Shown piece by piece: positions 17,029-26,200 of a stretch of 45,673 bases of DNA. The stretch comes from Desulfovibrio piger ATCC 29098. Lineage in GTDB: Bacteria > Desulfobacterota > Desulfovibrionia > Desulfovibrionales > Desulfovibrionaceae. The notes below the pieces were generated by a model. That model was not told the origin of the DNA. It ran no database searches and was given only the letters and a program-made list of their open reading frames with translations. A program made the position numbers and the translations under genes. Each line of letters starts with the position of its first letter. The first letter of the stretch is position 1. The DNA lies in NCBI RefSeq assembly GCF_000156375.1, contig NZ_DS996356.1, forward strand, positions 51,557 through 97,229, in the 5' to 3' direction.

Positions 17029-17087
17029 AAGGGGGTATCAGGCTGAGGTGCCGCCGCAGGGCCCGGCTGCGGTCACGAGAGGCGGCG

Positions 17088-18494
17088 GTGGCGTTGGGCA
17101 ATCTTCAACTTCTGGAAAATCCTGTGGAAAAATGTTCCTTGCGTGAACTGCTGGCCAAGGCTTCTCCCCTGCGTTCGGGGGACGTGCTGGCCGGTATCGC
17201 GGCCGAGAATGAGGAAGAGCGCATCCGGGCTCAGATGGCCCTGGCCGATGTGCCCCTGAAGCGTTTCCTGTCGGAATGCGTGGTGCCGTACGAGACGGAC
17301 GAAGTCACCCGGCTCATCATGGACAGTCACGATGCGCAGGCCTTCGCGCTTGTCAGCTCCTTCACGGTGGGCCAGCTGCGCGACTGGCTGCTGACCCCTG
17401 CCGCGGACACGGCGACCCTGACGGCCCTGGCGCCGGGCCTGACCCCGGAGATGGTGGCCGCGGCCAGCAAGCTCATGCGCATCCAGGATCTGGTGCTGGT
17501 GGCCTCCAAGTGCAGCGTGGTGACGCGCTTTCGTGATACCATCGGCCTGCCGGGGCGTTTTTCCTCGCGCCTGCAGCCCAACCATCCCACCGATGACGCG
17601 CGCGGCGTGCTGGCCTCCGTCATCGACGGCCTGCAATACGGCTCCGGTGACGCGGTCATCGGCATCAACCCGGCTTCGGACAGCCTGCCCGCCATCGGGC
17701 GCCTGCTCCGCCTGCTGGACGATGTCATCGCCCGTTACGACATCCCCACCCAAAGCTGCGTGCTGACCCACGTCACCAATACCCTGGAGATGATCCGGCG
17801 CGGCGTGCCCGTGGACCTTTGTTTCCAGTCCATCGCCGGTACGGAAAAGGCCAATGCCAGTTTCGGCATCTCCCTGTCCCTGCTGGACGAGGCCTGGGAC
17901 GCCACCCTTTCCCTGAAGCGCGGCACGGTGGGGGACAACGTCATTTATTTCGAGACCGGGCAGGGCAGCGCGCTTTCCGCCGGGGCCCACTTCGGCGTGG
18001 ACCAGCAGACCCTGGAATGCCGCGCCTATGCCGTGGCCCGGCGCTACCGGCCCCTGCTGGTCAATACGGTGGTGGGCTTCATCGGGCCGGAATACCTGTT
18101 CAACGGCAAGCAGATCATCCGAGCCGGTCTGGAGGATCATTGCTGCGGCAAGCTGCTGGGCCTGCCCATGGGCGAGGACGTCTGCTACACCAACCATGCC
18201 GAAGCTGACCAGGACGACATGGACATGCTCCTGACCCTGCTGGGCGTGGCGGGCTGCAATTTCGTCATGGGTATCCCCGGTGCCGATGACATCATGCTGG
18301 GCTACCAGTCCACGTCCTTCCACGATGTGGCCTGGCTGCGGCGGGTGCTGGGCAAGCGGCCCGCACCGGAATTCGAAGCGTGGCTGGAGCGCATGGGCAT
18401 CCTGTCCGCCACGGGCGAGCTGCTGCCGCCCGGTGAGCGCCGGGGCATGGCCGCTCTGGGCCGAGAACTGGAGGAGGGCGGTCATGGCAACTAA
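17088..18494 (+). CDS. eutB: Ethanolamine ammonia-lyase, large subunit
   Basis: About 468 residues. EutB is the catalytic subunit of the adenosylcobalamin-dependent lyase turning ethanolamine into acetaldehyde and ammonia. Close similarity to E. coli EutB is visible throughout: LRSGDVLAGIAAENEEER, SRLQPNHPTDD, GDAVIGINPASDS, YFETGQGSALSAGAHFG, NTVVGFIGPEYLFNGKQI, CYTNHAEADQDD and MGIPGADDIMLGYQ. The start is taken as the GTG at 17088 after AGAGG; a TTG two codons later is an alternative. The long in-frame extension upstream overlaps the promoter and is not coding. eutC follows with an 11-base overlap. No eut microcompartment, reactivase (eutA) or transporter genes are in the window. Confidence 0.95.
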   Translation: MALGNLQLLENPVEKCSLRELLAKASPLRSGDVLAGIAAENEEERIRAQMALADVPLKRFLSECVVPYETDEVTRLIMDSHDAQAFALVSSFTVGQLRDWLLTPAADTATLTALAPGLTPEMVAAASKLMRIQDLVLVASKCSVVTRFRDTIGLPGRFSSRLQPNHPTDDARGVLASVIDGLQYGSGDAVIGINPASDSLPAIGRLLRLLDDVIARYDIPTQSCVLTHVTNTLEMIRRGVPVDLCFQSIAGTEKANASFGISLSLLDEAWDATLSLKRGTVGDNVIYFETGQGSALSAGAHFGVDQQTLECRAYAVARRYRPLLVNTVVGFIGPEYLFNGKQIIRAGLEDHCCGKLLGLPMGEDVCYTNHAEADQDDMDMLLTLLGVAGCNFVMGIPGADDIMLGYQSTSFHDVAWLRRVLGKRPAPEFEAWLERMGILSATGELLPPGERRGMAALGRELEEGGHGN

Positions 18495-19308
18495 GCAGGA
18501 TGCGTTCGCGGGCGCCGCGCCCGCCATCGTGACGCCGGACCCCTGGGAAGAGCTGCGCCGCTTCACCGATGCGCGCATCGGCCTGGGGCATTGCGGGGTG
18601 AGCCTGCCCGTGAAGCGCTGGCTGGAATTCCGTCTGGCCCATGCCCGCGCCCGGGATGCCGTCATGACGCCGCTGGATGAAGAGCAGGTGCGCGTCGGTC
18701 TGGCCGCCCACGGTCTGGAATGTCTTTCCCTGAGCAGCGCCGTGGCGGACAGGAACGAATATCTGACCCGGCCGGACAAGGGACGCCGTCTTTCCGTGGC
18801 CTCACGGCAGCTGCTGGATGCCTGGATGGACGCGCATCCCGGCAGCGCACCGGACGTGAGCGTGGTCATCTGCGATGGCCTGTCCGCACGGGCCGTGCAC
18901 GAGAACGCCGTGCCCTTCGCGTCCCGTTTTTTGGAAGAAGCGGCCGCTGCCGGGCTCAGTGCCGCGCCGGTGGCTCTGGTGAAGTTCGGCCGCGTGGCCG
19001 TGGGCGACGATGTGGCGGCCCTGCTCAATGCGCGGCTGGTGGTCGTGCTGGTGGGCGAACGCCCCGGCCTCAGTTCGCCCGATTCGCTGGGCGTCTACAT
19101 GACCCACGCGCCCACGCCCGGCCTGACCGACGAGGCCCGCAACTGCATCTCCAACGTGCGCGCCGCAGGCCTGCCCGTGGAAGAAGCCGTGCGCAAGCTC
19201 TGCTATCTGGTGGAGAATGCCCTTGTCCGGCGTCTGTCCGGTGTGGACCTCAAGGACGACGTGCCGCCCGGCTATCTGCCGTTCGCGGAGACGCGGGCAT
19301 TGGGATAG
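18484..19308 (+). CDS. eutC: Ethanolamine ammonia-lyase, small subunit
   Basis: A 274-residue EutC. It contributes to the cobalamin site at the interface with EutB. Family features: ELRRFTDARIGLGHCGVSLP, LEFRLAHARARDAV, VICDGLSARAVHENA, GERPGLSSPDSLGVYMTHAP and the late RNCISNVRAAGLP. The ATG at 18484 lies inside the eutB end (11-base overlap), giving tight coupling and equal synthesis. A hairpin at 19357-19389 ends the unit. Confidence 0.95.
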   Translation: MATKQDAFAGAAPAIVTPDPWEELRRFTDARIGLGHCGVSLPVKRWLEFRLAHARARDAVMTPLDEEQVRVGLAAHGLECLSLSSAVADRNEYLTRPDKGRRLSVASRQLLDAWMDAHPGSAPDVSVVICDGLSARAVHENAVPFASRFLEEAAAAGLSAAPVALVKFGRVAVGDDVAALLNARLVVVLVGERPGLSSPDSLGVYMTHAPTPGLTDEARNCISNVRAAGLPVEEAVRKLCYLVENALVRRLSGVDLKDDVPPGYLPFAETRALG

Positions 19309-19356
19309 GGAAGACAGGGATGCCCCGGCCGGATGCCGGGATGCCTTTTGAAAAGA

Positions 19357-19389
19357 AAAGGCAGGTTTCCGCAAAGGGAACCTGCCTTT
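19357..19389 (+). terminator. Terminator between eutC and the tRNA gene
   Basis: 11-bp perfect stem (19357-19367 with 19379-19389) with an 11-base loop; short A and T tracts on either side suggest it can act in both directions, for eutC and for the opposing tRNA. Confidence 0.75.
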
Positions 19390-19396
19390 CAAATAT

Positions 19397-19472
19397 TGGT
19401 GGGCCCACCAGGACTCGAACCTGGGACCTGCCGGTTATGAGCCGGAGGCTCTACCAACTGAGCTATAGGCCC
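19397..19472 (-). tRNA. tRNA-Met (anticodon CAT)
   Basis: The minus strand folds into a 76-base cloverleaf with encoded CCA: acceptor GGGCCTA pairing with TGGGCCC (one G-T pair), D arm AGCTCAGTTGGTAGAGC, anticodon stem CCGG/CCGG around CTCATAA, and T arm CCAGG-TTCGAGT-CCTGG. Anticodon CAT with a normal 7-bp acceptor is elongator Met, or possibly the lysidine-modified Ile(CAT) tRNA; sequence alone does not settle it. Confidence 0.9.
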
Positions 19473-19485
19473 ACGAAGGAAGCGA

Positions 19486-19515
19486 ACTATAGCCGGAAGG
19501 CTGCGTCGTGGTCAA
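19486..19515 (-). promoter_or_regulatory. Predicted tRNA promoter
   Basis: TTGACC (19510-19515) and TATAGT (19486-19491), 18-base spacer, directly in front of the tRNA 5' end at 19472. Confidence 0.7.
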
Positions 19516-19808
19516 GTCCTTCCGGGGGCGGGCCCGGCCCTTGGCCTCCCGGCCGGAGCGCTTTCGGCAGGGAAAGGGGCATCGGGGAAGAAGGGGGCGA
19601 AGCTTGCCCGCATCAGGAGCAATCGGAGAGGAGCTGGGGCCCCGGATGGAGCGGGGCTGGTCGTTGCCGGGGAAGCCCGGACGGTTGGTTCCTGTACGGT
19701 GGAAGACCAGGCTGCGGATGATGCCGCAGGGAAAACGAGGCTCCCGGGCTCCTGCGCGAGCCATGCACGATCACCGGAAGCTGCGCCGTTCTCAGGAAGC
19801 AGGCGCAC
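19516..19808. other. Non-coding stretch between tRNA promoter and suf terminator
   Basis: I see no gene, repeat or site here; reading frames are short or Pro/Arg-rich without ribosome sites. Confidence 0.5.
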
Positions 19809-19846
19809 AAAAAAAGCGGGGCTGTCCGTACATGCGGACAGCCCCG
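19809..19846 (-). terminator. Intrinsic terminator of the suf operon
   Basis: Perfect 12-bp stem (19817-19828 with 19835-19846), 6-base loop, then a run of T on the minus strand (plus-strand A tract 19809-19815). Confidence 0.92.
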
Positions 19847-19873
19847 TAAACAGGCAGGTATCGCAGCGGAGCG

Positions 19874-21037
19874 CTACATGGCGCCGCCGGCGTTGAGCTT
19901 GCTGATCTGTTTGTCCATGGCCTTCTTCAGGGGCGCGGGCAGACCCATGATGTCCACGTTGAGGAAGCCGCGCACGATGGTGGAGGTAGCTTCGTCCTCG
20001 TCCAGGCCACGGGCCATGAGGTATTCGATTTCTTCCTGGGCGATCTTGCCCACGGCGGCTTCGTGGGAAAGTTCCACGCCGTCGCGGCAGCTGTCCAGTT
20101 CGGGGATGGCATGCACGCGGCCGCCGCCCACGATGAGGCCCTTGCACTCCAGATGGCCCTTGACCGGGGTGGCCGAGGCGCCGATGAAACCGCGGTTGAT
20201 GATGGTGCCGCCGGTGGTCAGGGTACGGGAGATGATCTCGCCGCGGGTGTGGGGCGCGTTGAGGTGGATGGCGCTGCCGCTGTCCACATAGGAGCCCGTG
20301 GGCGTCACGATGACCGAGTTGAAGGTGGCCACGGCACCTTCGCCGTTGAGGTCGATGCGGGGATAGGATTCCAGGCTGCCCACGCTCTTGAGCAGGATGT
20401 AGTTGTTCTGGAACACGCCCCCGGCTTCCACCACGCCCGCCGAGCGCGGCCGCACGGTGGTGGAGTCGCCCCAGTTGTGGATCATGGTGAAGGTGAGCTT
20501 GCCGCCCTTTTCCACATAGTATTCGGTGATGCCCAGATGCGCGGCGTCATTGCTGTGCTGGGAGGTGGCGCAGCCGCCCAGGATGTTGAGCTCGGCGCCT
20601 TCTTCCACCACCACGATGTTGTGCACGGCCTGTCCGGCGGCATTGCCCTTGATGAACATGCAGGACTGCACGGGCTGGCTGATCTTCACGCCCTTGCGGG
20701 CACGCACGAAGTAGCCGCCGTTGAGGTGCTCGTAGGCCATGCGGGTGATCTCGTCCTTGTTGGGATCGAGCAGCTTCCAGTAGTACTGCGGCAGGCCGTC
20801 GAACTTTTTGAGGGCCGCGCGGATGTCCATGAGGTCCAGGCCTTCCTGCCGGGTGGTGCAGTGCACGTCGGCATGGTTGAGCTGCATGAAGGCGCCGCTG
20901 ACCTTGTTGTCGTGCACGTCGATACCGGCCAGGACCAGGCGCTGCTGGTCTTCCTGGGGCAGACGGGTCAGATCTTCGATGGGGGCGGCATTCTCGCCGC
21001 CGCTGAAGTTGAAACGGGAAAGGTCGATGCTGCTCAT
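19874..21037 (-). CDS. sufB: SufB/SufD-family Fe-S cluster assembly scaffold
   Basis: A 387-residue SufB/SufD-family protein (COG0719), the scaffold that, with the SufC ATPase, builds Fe-S clusters in the cytoplasm. The central right-handed beta-helix is evident from repeated short beta runs (VHNIVVVEEGAELNILGG, KLTFTMIHNWGDSTTVRPR, ASATPVKGHLECKGLIVGG); the late segment CRDGVELSHEAAVGKI, with a conserved Glu-Leu-Ser-His-Glu-Ala, matches SufB/D. It overlaps sufC by ATGA. With no sufD, sufS or sufU it forms the minimal SufBC (SmsCB) type known from archaea and strict anaerobes. Confidence 0.9.
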   Translation of the reverse strand: MSSIDLSRFNFSGGENAAPIEDLTRLPQEDQQRLVLAGIDVHDNKVSGAFMQLNHADVHCTTRQEGLDLMDIRAALKKFDGLPQYYWKLLDPNKDEITRMAYEHLNGGYFVRARKGVKISQPVQSCMFIKGNAAGQAVHNIVVVEEGAELNILGGCATSQHSNDAAHLGITEYYVEKGGKLTFTMIHNWGDSTTVRPRSAGVVEAGGVFQNNYILLKSVGSLESYPRIDLNGEGAVATFNSVIVTPTGSYVDSGSAIHLNAPHTRGEIISRTLTTGGTIINRGFIGASATPVKGHLECKGLIVGGGRVHAIPELDSCRDGVELSHEAAVGKIAQEEIEYLMARGLDEDEATSTIVRGFLNVDIMGLPAPLKKAMDKQISKLNAGGAM

Positions 21038-21828
21038 ACCAGGGGAGCCTCCGCGATTTTGCCGTACATGTCGCCGGCCAGGCAGCGCAGGCATTCCTGG
21101 TAGCCGTGCTGGGCGATATGGTCGAGGATGACGCGCGGGCGCGCTTCACAGCAGAGCTTGCCGTGATACATGACCTGTCCGCGGTCGGCGTTGACGTATT
21201 CAAGGATATGGCCGGTGTGGGTGATGATGAGCCCGCTGGTGGAACGCTGGCGACCCTGCTCGCGCAGGGTGGCGCTACAGCAGTCGGGCACGCCGTCCAG
21301 CAGCTTGCGCACGGTCTTGCCCACCAGGGCCATGTTTTCCAGGTCCACGCCGGATTCCGGCTCGTCGAAGAGCAGCAGGTTGGGCTGCTGGGCCATGAGC
21401 TGCAGCAGCTCGGAACGCTTGATCTCGCCGCCGGAGAAGCCGGCGTTGACGTCGCGGTCCAGGAAGGTATCGAAATGCACGCGCTTGGCCATGGCGGGGA
21501 TGTCCATCTTGCGGCCGCGGCCGCACAGTTCCACCATCTTGCCCGTGGGCAGGCCGTGGATGGTGGGCGGGCGCTGGAAGGACATGCCGATGCCCAGGCG
21601 GGCGCGCTCGTACATGGGCGCGTAGGTGATGTCGTGGCCCTTGAAGATGATCTTGCCCCGGGTCACCTCGTAACCGGAAAAGCCCATCAGCGTCATGAGC
21701 AGGGTGGTCTTGCCGGAGCCGTTGGGGCCGAACAGGATAAAGGTTTCGCCCGCTTCCACCTTCAGGTCGATGCCCTTGAGCACCGGCGTGCCGTGGACGG
21801 AAACGTGCAGGTCTTGGATCTCAAGCAT
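21034..21828 (-). CDS. sufC: SufC-type ABC ATPase for Fe-S cluster assembly
   Basis: A 264-residue cytosolic ABC ATPase. Walker A is GPNGSGKT (near residues 34-41), the Q-loop region reads MSFQRPPTIHGLP, the signature is FSGGEIKRSELLQL (typical SufC 'SGGE(M/I)KR'), Walker B is NLLLFDEPESGVDLEN and the H-loop is IITHTGH. C-terminal residues include a Cys pair (CCEARPR) and YQECLRC, not seen in E. coli SufC. The ATG at 21828 has GAGGG upstream. It precedes and overlaps the scaffold gene, giving sufC-sufB order. Confidence 0.93.
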   Translation of the reverse strand: MLEIQDLHVSVHGTPVLKGIDLKVEAGETFILFGPNGSGKTTLLMTLMGFSGYEVTRGKIIFKGHDITYAPMYERARLGIGMSFQRPPTIHGLPTGKMVELCGRGRKMDIPAMAKRVHFDTFLDRDVNAGFSGGEIKRSELLQLMAQQPNLLLFDEPESGVDLENMALVGKTVRKLLDGVPDCCSATLREQGRQRSTSGLIITHTGHILEYVNADRGQVMYHGKLCCEARPRVILDHIAQHGYQECLRCLAGDMYGKIAEAPLV

Positions 21829-21883
21829 TGTTTCCCTCAATTATGCCGGAAGTCCTCTCCCGTGCGGGAGCCCGGCAGGCTTT

Positions 21884-22207
21884 CTAGTCCTGGGGGTCGG
21901 TTTCGCCCAGATATTCCATGACGTCGTAGTGCACATGGTCCAGCACGTGCGTCAGGTAGGAGACGCATTCGTCGCCCACGGCATGGCCCAGCAGGTCCAC
22001 GATGAACGCGGCGCGCTTGGCGTTGACAAGGGCGACATTGCCGGGGTCGCCGTCATCGGGGATGGCGCTGACGGCTTCGTGGAAGGCCACGAGGTCATCT
22101 TCGGTCAGGTGCTTGATGGGCTGGGGCTCGTCGTTGATGTAGGGGACGCCTTCCCGCAGTTCCAGCATGACGGGATTGCCGTGCATGATCGCGATGCAGA
22201 CTTGCAT
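21884..22207 (-). CDS. 107-aa protein of unknown function upstream of sufCB
   Basis: A small acidic protein starting MQVCIAIMHGNPVMLELREG, with a short beta-rich N-terminus, a middle rich in Asp and Pro (IPDDGDPGN), and a helical C-terminus ending GETDPQD. GAGGT stands 9 bases before the ATG at 22207; an upstream in-frame ATG at 22240 is less likely. It lies 55 bases before sufC on the same strand and may be in the same operon. The N-terminus faintly recalls the small CooT-like fold, but this is too weak to name it. No signal peptide or membrane segment. Confidence 0.7.
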   Translation of the reverse strand: MQVCIAIMHGNPVMLELREGVPYINDEPQPIKHLTEDDLVAFHEAVSAIPDDGDPGNVALVNAKRAAFIVDLLGHAVGDECVSYLTHVLDHVHYDVMEYLGETDPQD

Positions 22208-22390
22208 GATATTGATACCTCGCTGTGAAGTTGGGGGCATAGTGGCAAACTTGGACAGGCATGTCCAGTAGGGCCCCTGTTTCGGAACGCGTGCTCGCTG
22301 CGGGCCGGCGGACCTTTCCCCCGCTGTAAAGATGGGGTCGCGGCGGCAAAAGGCAAGACCGCTCCCGGCCGGGCTCCGGGATTTCGGGCA

Positions 22391-22418
22391 AAAAAAAGGC
22401 CGGGGCAGGGCCCCGGCC
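22391..22418 (-). terminator. Intrinsic terminator of adk
   Basis: Perfect 9-bp GC stem (22398-22406 with 22410-22418), 3-base loop, seven T on the minus strand. Confidence 0.93.
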
Positions 22419-22436
22419 TGGAAAGGCGTGCTCAGA

Positions 22437-23108
22437 CTAGCTCAGCTGGGAGATCAGGGTCTCCTTGATGGAGTCGATGGTGCCTTCACCGTTCAGTTCG
22501 ATGTATTTGGTCTTGCCTTCGGCGGCCAGGTTCTTGAAGAAGTAGGCCGCGGCCAGGGTGCCGTTCTCGGTGTTGTAGTAGATGTCGTGACGCTTGTTGA
22601 TGGCGGCTTCGTCCTGGTCGTCGGAACGGGTGGAGAGCTCACCGCCACAGACGCGGCACTTGTCACCGTTGGGCTTGATGGCGTCGATGAAGATGTTGTT
22701 GGGATGGTTGTTGTTTTCCTTGCACAGGCGACGGCCCATGATGCGGTTCTTGGCGATCTCGCGGGGCAGCAGGATCTCGATGACGTAGTCCAGTTTCAGA
22801 CCTTCGGCCTGCAGGGCTTCCCACAGTTTCTGGGCCTGCACCATGTTGCGGGGGAAGCCGTCCAGCAGCCAGCCGTCCTTGCCCTTGGTCTTCAGGGTCT
22901 CCAGCACCATGGGGATGGTGATGTCGTCGGGCACCAGGTCGCCGCGATCGATGTATTCCTTGGCCTTCTTGCCCAGCTCGGTGCCGCCGCCGATGTGTTC
23001 ACGGAAGATGGCGCCGGATTCGATGTGAGCAAGATTGTACTTAGCTTTGACCAGGTTGCCCTGGGTGCCCTTGCCGCTGCCGTTGGGACCAAAGATGAGG
23101 ATATTCAT
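22437..23108 (-). CDS. adk: Adenylate kinase with a metal-binding lid
   Basis: A 223-residue kinase (ATP + AMP to 2 ADP). P-loop GPNGSGKGTQ at residues 7-16; LLDGFPRN and GRRLCKE are family marks. The lid domain has C129, H135, C151 and C154 (CKENNNH ... CRVC), the same residues and numbers as the Zn/Co/Fe site described for D. gigas adenylate kinase, in place of the four-Cys zinc site of Gram-positive enzymes or the metal-free lid of E. coli. A good ribosome site (AGGAG) precedes the ATG. It appears monocistronic. Confidence 0.96.
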   Translation of the reverse strand: MNILIFGPNGSGKGTQGNLVKAKYNLAHIESGAIFREHIGGGTELGKKAKEYIDRGDLVPDDITIPMVLETLKTKGKDGWLLDGFPRNMVQAQKLWEALQAEGLKLDYVIEILLPREIAKNRIMGRRLCKENNNHPNNIFIDAIKPNGDKCRVCGGELSTRSDDQDEAAINKRHDIYYNTENGTLAAAYFFKNLAAEGKTKYIELNGEGTIDSIKETLISQLS

Positions 23109-23215
23109 GGCGCTTCTCCTTATTGAGACGGACCGTTGTTGGGTTTGTGCAAAAAAGAACAGATAGAGCCTGTCTACCCTTTGCAGGCGGTTCTGTCAAC
23201 GGGGGCGGGGAAAGT

Positions 23216-23247
23216 GCAAGGCCTTTTCCCGCAGGGGAAGGCCTTGC
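23216..23247. terminator. Stem-loop after the AsmA-like gene
   Basis: A 10-bp perfect outer stem (23216-23225 with 23238-23247) continued inward by CCC/GGG. No T run on either strand, so a role as terminator is only possible. Confidence 0.4.
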
Positions 23248-23280
23248 CGGGACCGTGATGGGACAGTCCCGGGCGCGGGA

Positions 23281-26200
23281 TCAGCGGAACAGGTTCCAGG
23301 TGCCCTCCATGACTCCGCCCAGCAGCTCGAAGATGCCGTGGGTCAGGCTGGTGACGGCGTAGAGGATGGCCGTCCCCGCGCTGACCGAAGTCTTGGGATC
23401 ATGGAGCTTGCCGGTCACGCGCACGGGGAATTCCTGCATGCGGTCGGTCTTGACGAAGAGGTTGCAGTCCAGATCTTCGTTGTTGAAGTCGATGCGGCCG
23501 CCGCCGCGCACGCGCATCTCGGCATCCTGATAAAAGATGTTGCTGCTGCGGGCCACACCGCCCTGCATGTTGCCCGAGGCGCTGAGGCGCTGGAAGCGGG
23601 TGGGCTTGCCGCCGGGCCGCCCGGCCTTGTCGCGGTTCTGGTAGCTGCCGTTGATGATGGCCACGCCCCAGGTGCCGGAAAGGGCCGCGGGCATCTGGCC
23701 GTCACCGGTCAGGTGGGCGCTCATCTCCGATTCCACCGAGGCCAGGCCCCGCACGGCGCGTTTGTCGTTGCGGTCGTTGCTGGCGGCGTCGAGGTTGATG
23801 TTCAGGGCCCGGACCTTGGTGGTGTAGCTCAGGCCCTTGTCGAAGCGGAAATCGCCCGAGGCACGCAGGCGCGAATTGTAAAAGTTGCCTTCCAGCGCAG
23901 GCACGGAAAGGTGACCGCCCTTGAGGCTGAAGCGGGTGGTCATCTGTTGCATGCGCAGGCGCATGAAGCGCACCCTGTCCACGTTCAGGCTGCCCTGGGC
24001 ATCGAAGGACTTCATGAAGCGCAGGTCCCAGGGGGCGCCCGGGGCCTTGCTCCGTCCCTTGCTGCGGGCCTGGTCGGGGAACATCTCTGCCAGCAGGCGG
24101 TCCAGATCGAATTCCGCGGCGTGCAGGCGCAGGTCCAGTTGCGGCGTGCCGCTCCAGGTCACGGCGGCCTCGCCGTCCACCTGCTGCCAGCCCAGGCTGC
24201 AACGCAGATCCTTGAGGCGCAGGCTGTCCGGGGTACCGGAGGCCGTGCTCTTGAGGCGCAGGCTGTTAAGGGAGGCGGGCAGGGAGGCGGGCGCACTGCC
24301 CCGGATCTGTCGGAGGCTGTGCTTCAGGTCGCGGACGGCAAGATCCACGGTCCCGCCCCAGGTCAGGCCGTTGCGGCCGTTGGCGGCTTCCAGATCGCCC
24401 TTGAGCTGCAGGCCCAGCGCCGAGAGCGTGGCCTTTTTCAGCTTCAGCCCGGCAGGGCCCGCGCAGCTGAACACGCCGTCGGCATCCAGATCCATGCCCT
24501 GGGGCAGCAGATCCTTTTCAAGGGGCGGCAGGTGCAGGCGCAGGGAGCCGGGCAGATCCTGCCAGGCCACGAACTCTTTGCCGCCGAACCAGACGAGACC
24601 GTCCAGCTTCTGGGTCAGGGAAAGGCCCTCGCCCTCCAGCGAGGCCGTCCAGCGGCCTTCGAAACCGGCCCGGGCCGGAGTGGGGCGCAGGTCGCGGCGG
24701 GCGCTTTGCAGGTCAAGGCGCAGCGCGAGCTTGTCGAAGGGCAGGCTCTTCTTGCCGCCTGCGGGCAGCAGGCCCTTGCTGCCGTCGGCCGTGACCGTGC
24801 CGCGCATGCTCTTCAAAAACACGTCCAGGTCGCTGCCCCGGCTGTTGATGGCCGCCTGGGCGGACAGCATGCCGCGCCGTACGGGGATGAGGTCGAAATC
24901 CTTGACCAGCTTGCTGCCGTGGACCTTGTCCAGGCGAAGATCGATATCGAAGGTGGGCATGTCCGAGGGGCCGCCGATGGCACAGCGGCCCTTGATGCGG
25001 CCTTCATAAAAGTCGCCCGTGGCGCGGATCACGGCCGTGCCGTTGCCGGCCTTGTCCGGCGTGCCGGGTTCGATGACAACGGCCGCGCCGCTGATGGTCA
25101 CCGGGCCGTAGTGCACGGTGCGGGCATTGAGGCGGATGTCATAGCCGATGTGCAGATCCGTGGCGGGATCGGGCGGCGGCAGCGGCGTGGAACGCGAGGC
25201 CCGCAGGCTGGTCAGGGGACCGTGCGGGAAATAGACCTGCAGGGGCAGGGTGCCCACGGCTTCCGGGATGGCCCGGCCCAGCTCCACTTCCGGGGCGGTC
25301 AGGTCCAGGGCCACCACAGGTTCGGCCCAGCGGGCCACACCGCCGGAACCGGTAAAACGGGAACCCGAGGCATGGGCCACGATATAGGGCACGCGCAGGC
25401 CTTCCGCATCCAGCTCGAATTCCAGCAGGCTGTCCGTGATGTTGTCCAGGGCCATCTGCAGGCCCGGGGCCAGCCCGCGGGCAAAGCCCAGCCAGCGGGT
25501 CAGGCTCAGACGGTGGGCCTGCAGGCTGCCGTTGAGGACGGGGCCCCGCTGTTTGTCGAGGATCAGGTTGCCGTCGAGGGTGGCGCTGTCTTCGCCCAGT
25601 TCCAGACGGATGCGTTCCAGACGCACGGGCGGACGTGTCCCCCCCACTGCGGGCAGGCCGGGCTGGGGGGCCACCTGGGCTGCGGGGGCGTCGTTTGCGG
25701 CGGCATCGACGGCCGGGACTTTGGGATCGGCCGGGGCGGGAGGCGTTGCCGGGCGTTCCTTCCCGGTGGCGGCCAGCTCCTGCGGATCGGGCAGGAAGAC
25801 CTCGCGCAGCATGCGCCGCACCGAGGCCTGGGGCGCGTTCCTGTCCTGCAGCAGGCGACCGGCCACGGCAAAGGGGATGGGCTCGTCGTCCTGCATCAGG
25901 TCGCCCTGGATATCATGGTCTAGCTGCCAGCCCGCGGCCGTGGCCGTGAAATCGAGGTTCGTGCGTATGCGGGGCAGATGGGGCGGCAGGTGCAGCAGGG
26001 CACGCAGGCGCAGGCGGGGCGTATCGCTCAAAAAATGGAGCGGACGGCTGCGGCCTTCCAGAAGCAGGTTCTCCAGGTCGAGCACGGGCGTCTCGTCCCC
26101 GGCGGCAAGGTTGCGGATCAGGCCCGCCTGCAGCTTGCCGCGCACGTCCTGGAGGCCGCGCAGATGCAGCACGCAGGAAAGGTTGCCCGCGCGCAGGGAA

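Noticed and set aside
17029..17087. Cobalamin riboswitch in front of eutB
   Set aside because: The leader predicted from the promoter is only about 53 bases and no B12-box-like sequence was seen.
16782..17087. Long N-terminal extension of EutB
   Set aside because: It would cover the predicted promoter and palindrome and translates to Arg/Pro-rich sequence with no similarity to EutB.
23338..25923. Plus-strand open frame of 861 codons
   Set aside because: Antisense shadow of the AsmA-like gene.
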